Shown one piece after another: positions 63,881 to 64,000 of a DNA stretch of 64,000 nt. The notes beneath the pieces were generated by a model. That model saw nothing but the letters and a program-made list of their open reading frames with translations, was not told the DNA's origin and did no database searches. The position numbers and the translations under genes are program-made. The stretch is taken from contig NC_088304.1 of the NCBI RefSeq assembly GCF_032854445.1, forward strand, positions 15,947,704-16,011,703, read 5' to 3'. Source of the DNA: Liolophura sinensis (Eukaryota > Mollusca > Polyplacophora > Chitonida > Chitonidae). Positions within the stretch are counted from its first letter, which is position 1. Each line of letters opens with the position of its first letter.

Positions 63881-64000
63881 ATGAAGCTAAGTTGTGTCGG
63901 CATCTTTCTAGCTCTCCTCCATACGTGTGCCTCAAAACATCTACAAAATCACAAGACAATATATTACAAGGAGCGATCAATGTTCAACGCCAACATACAG
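63881..64000 (+). CDS. Possible first exon of a secreted protein, cut by window edge
   Basis: An ATG in good context (TCCGCCATGA) opens 40 codons that stay open to the window end. The start, MKLSCVGIFLALLHTCAS, looks like a signal peptide: a basic residue, a hydrophobic core, then small residues suiting cleavage near Ala-Ser. After it come polar residues (KHLQNHKTIYYKERSMFNAN and IQ). I do not recognise the family. It is on the same strand as the transporter, whose 3' exons have not yet appeared. It is therefore either a new gene, a gene nested in a DAT intron, or a chance reading frame. Confidence 0.4.
   Translation, partial: MKLSCVGIFLALLHTCASKHLQNHKTIYYKERSMFNANIQ

Overview
The window looks like animal nuclear DNA, most probably from a mollusc or another lophotrochozoan. 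Three things point this way. It carries one multi-exon gene with GT-AG introns. It is AT-rich, with few genes and many repeats. It also holds many copies of a tRNA-derived SINE with a (TTTA)n/(AAAT)n tail, of a kind I know as widespread in molluscs. The species cannot be fixed from the sequence. I see no bacterial, viral or organellar genes, no rRNA and no free tRNA gene.

The one gene I can identify is a plus-strand SLC6-family monoamine transporter, best matching protostome dopamine transporters. Nine coding exons run from a start codon at 36967 to 62600. They cover the cytoplasmic N-terminus through about transmembrane segment 8 (roughly 414 codons), and all splice phases agree. Intron 1 is about 14.7 kb and full of repeats. 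The last third of the protein (TM9-TM12 and C-terminus) is not visible in the window. Exons 7, 8 and 9 contain four single-base indels, each in a short homopolymer. Each must be removed or filled for the frame and splice phases to hold, so base-call error is likelier than pseudogenisation. Just upstream of exon 6 lie three diverged tandem copies of that exon's own first ~53 bases, each ending in a possible splice acceptor. At the right edge (63881-64000) is a possible first exon of a second plus-strand gene, with a signal-peptide-like start.

The left half (1-36900) has no gene I can support. It holds SINEs, a dispersed family of foldback/MITE-like repeats, a 1.7 kb satellite of a 35-bp unit (17096-18788), smaller minisatellites (38, 77 and 76 bp units), a near-perfect 252-bp direct duplication (13793/14632) and a 200-N assembly gap (36138-36337), about 570 bp upstream of the first transporter exon. 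Introns of the transporter carry more SINEs, two paired-arm foldback elements (48310-49020, 49524-50021), a (TA)n tract and a 32-bp minisatellite.
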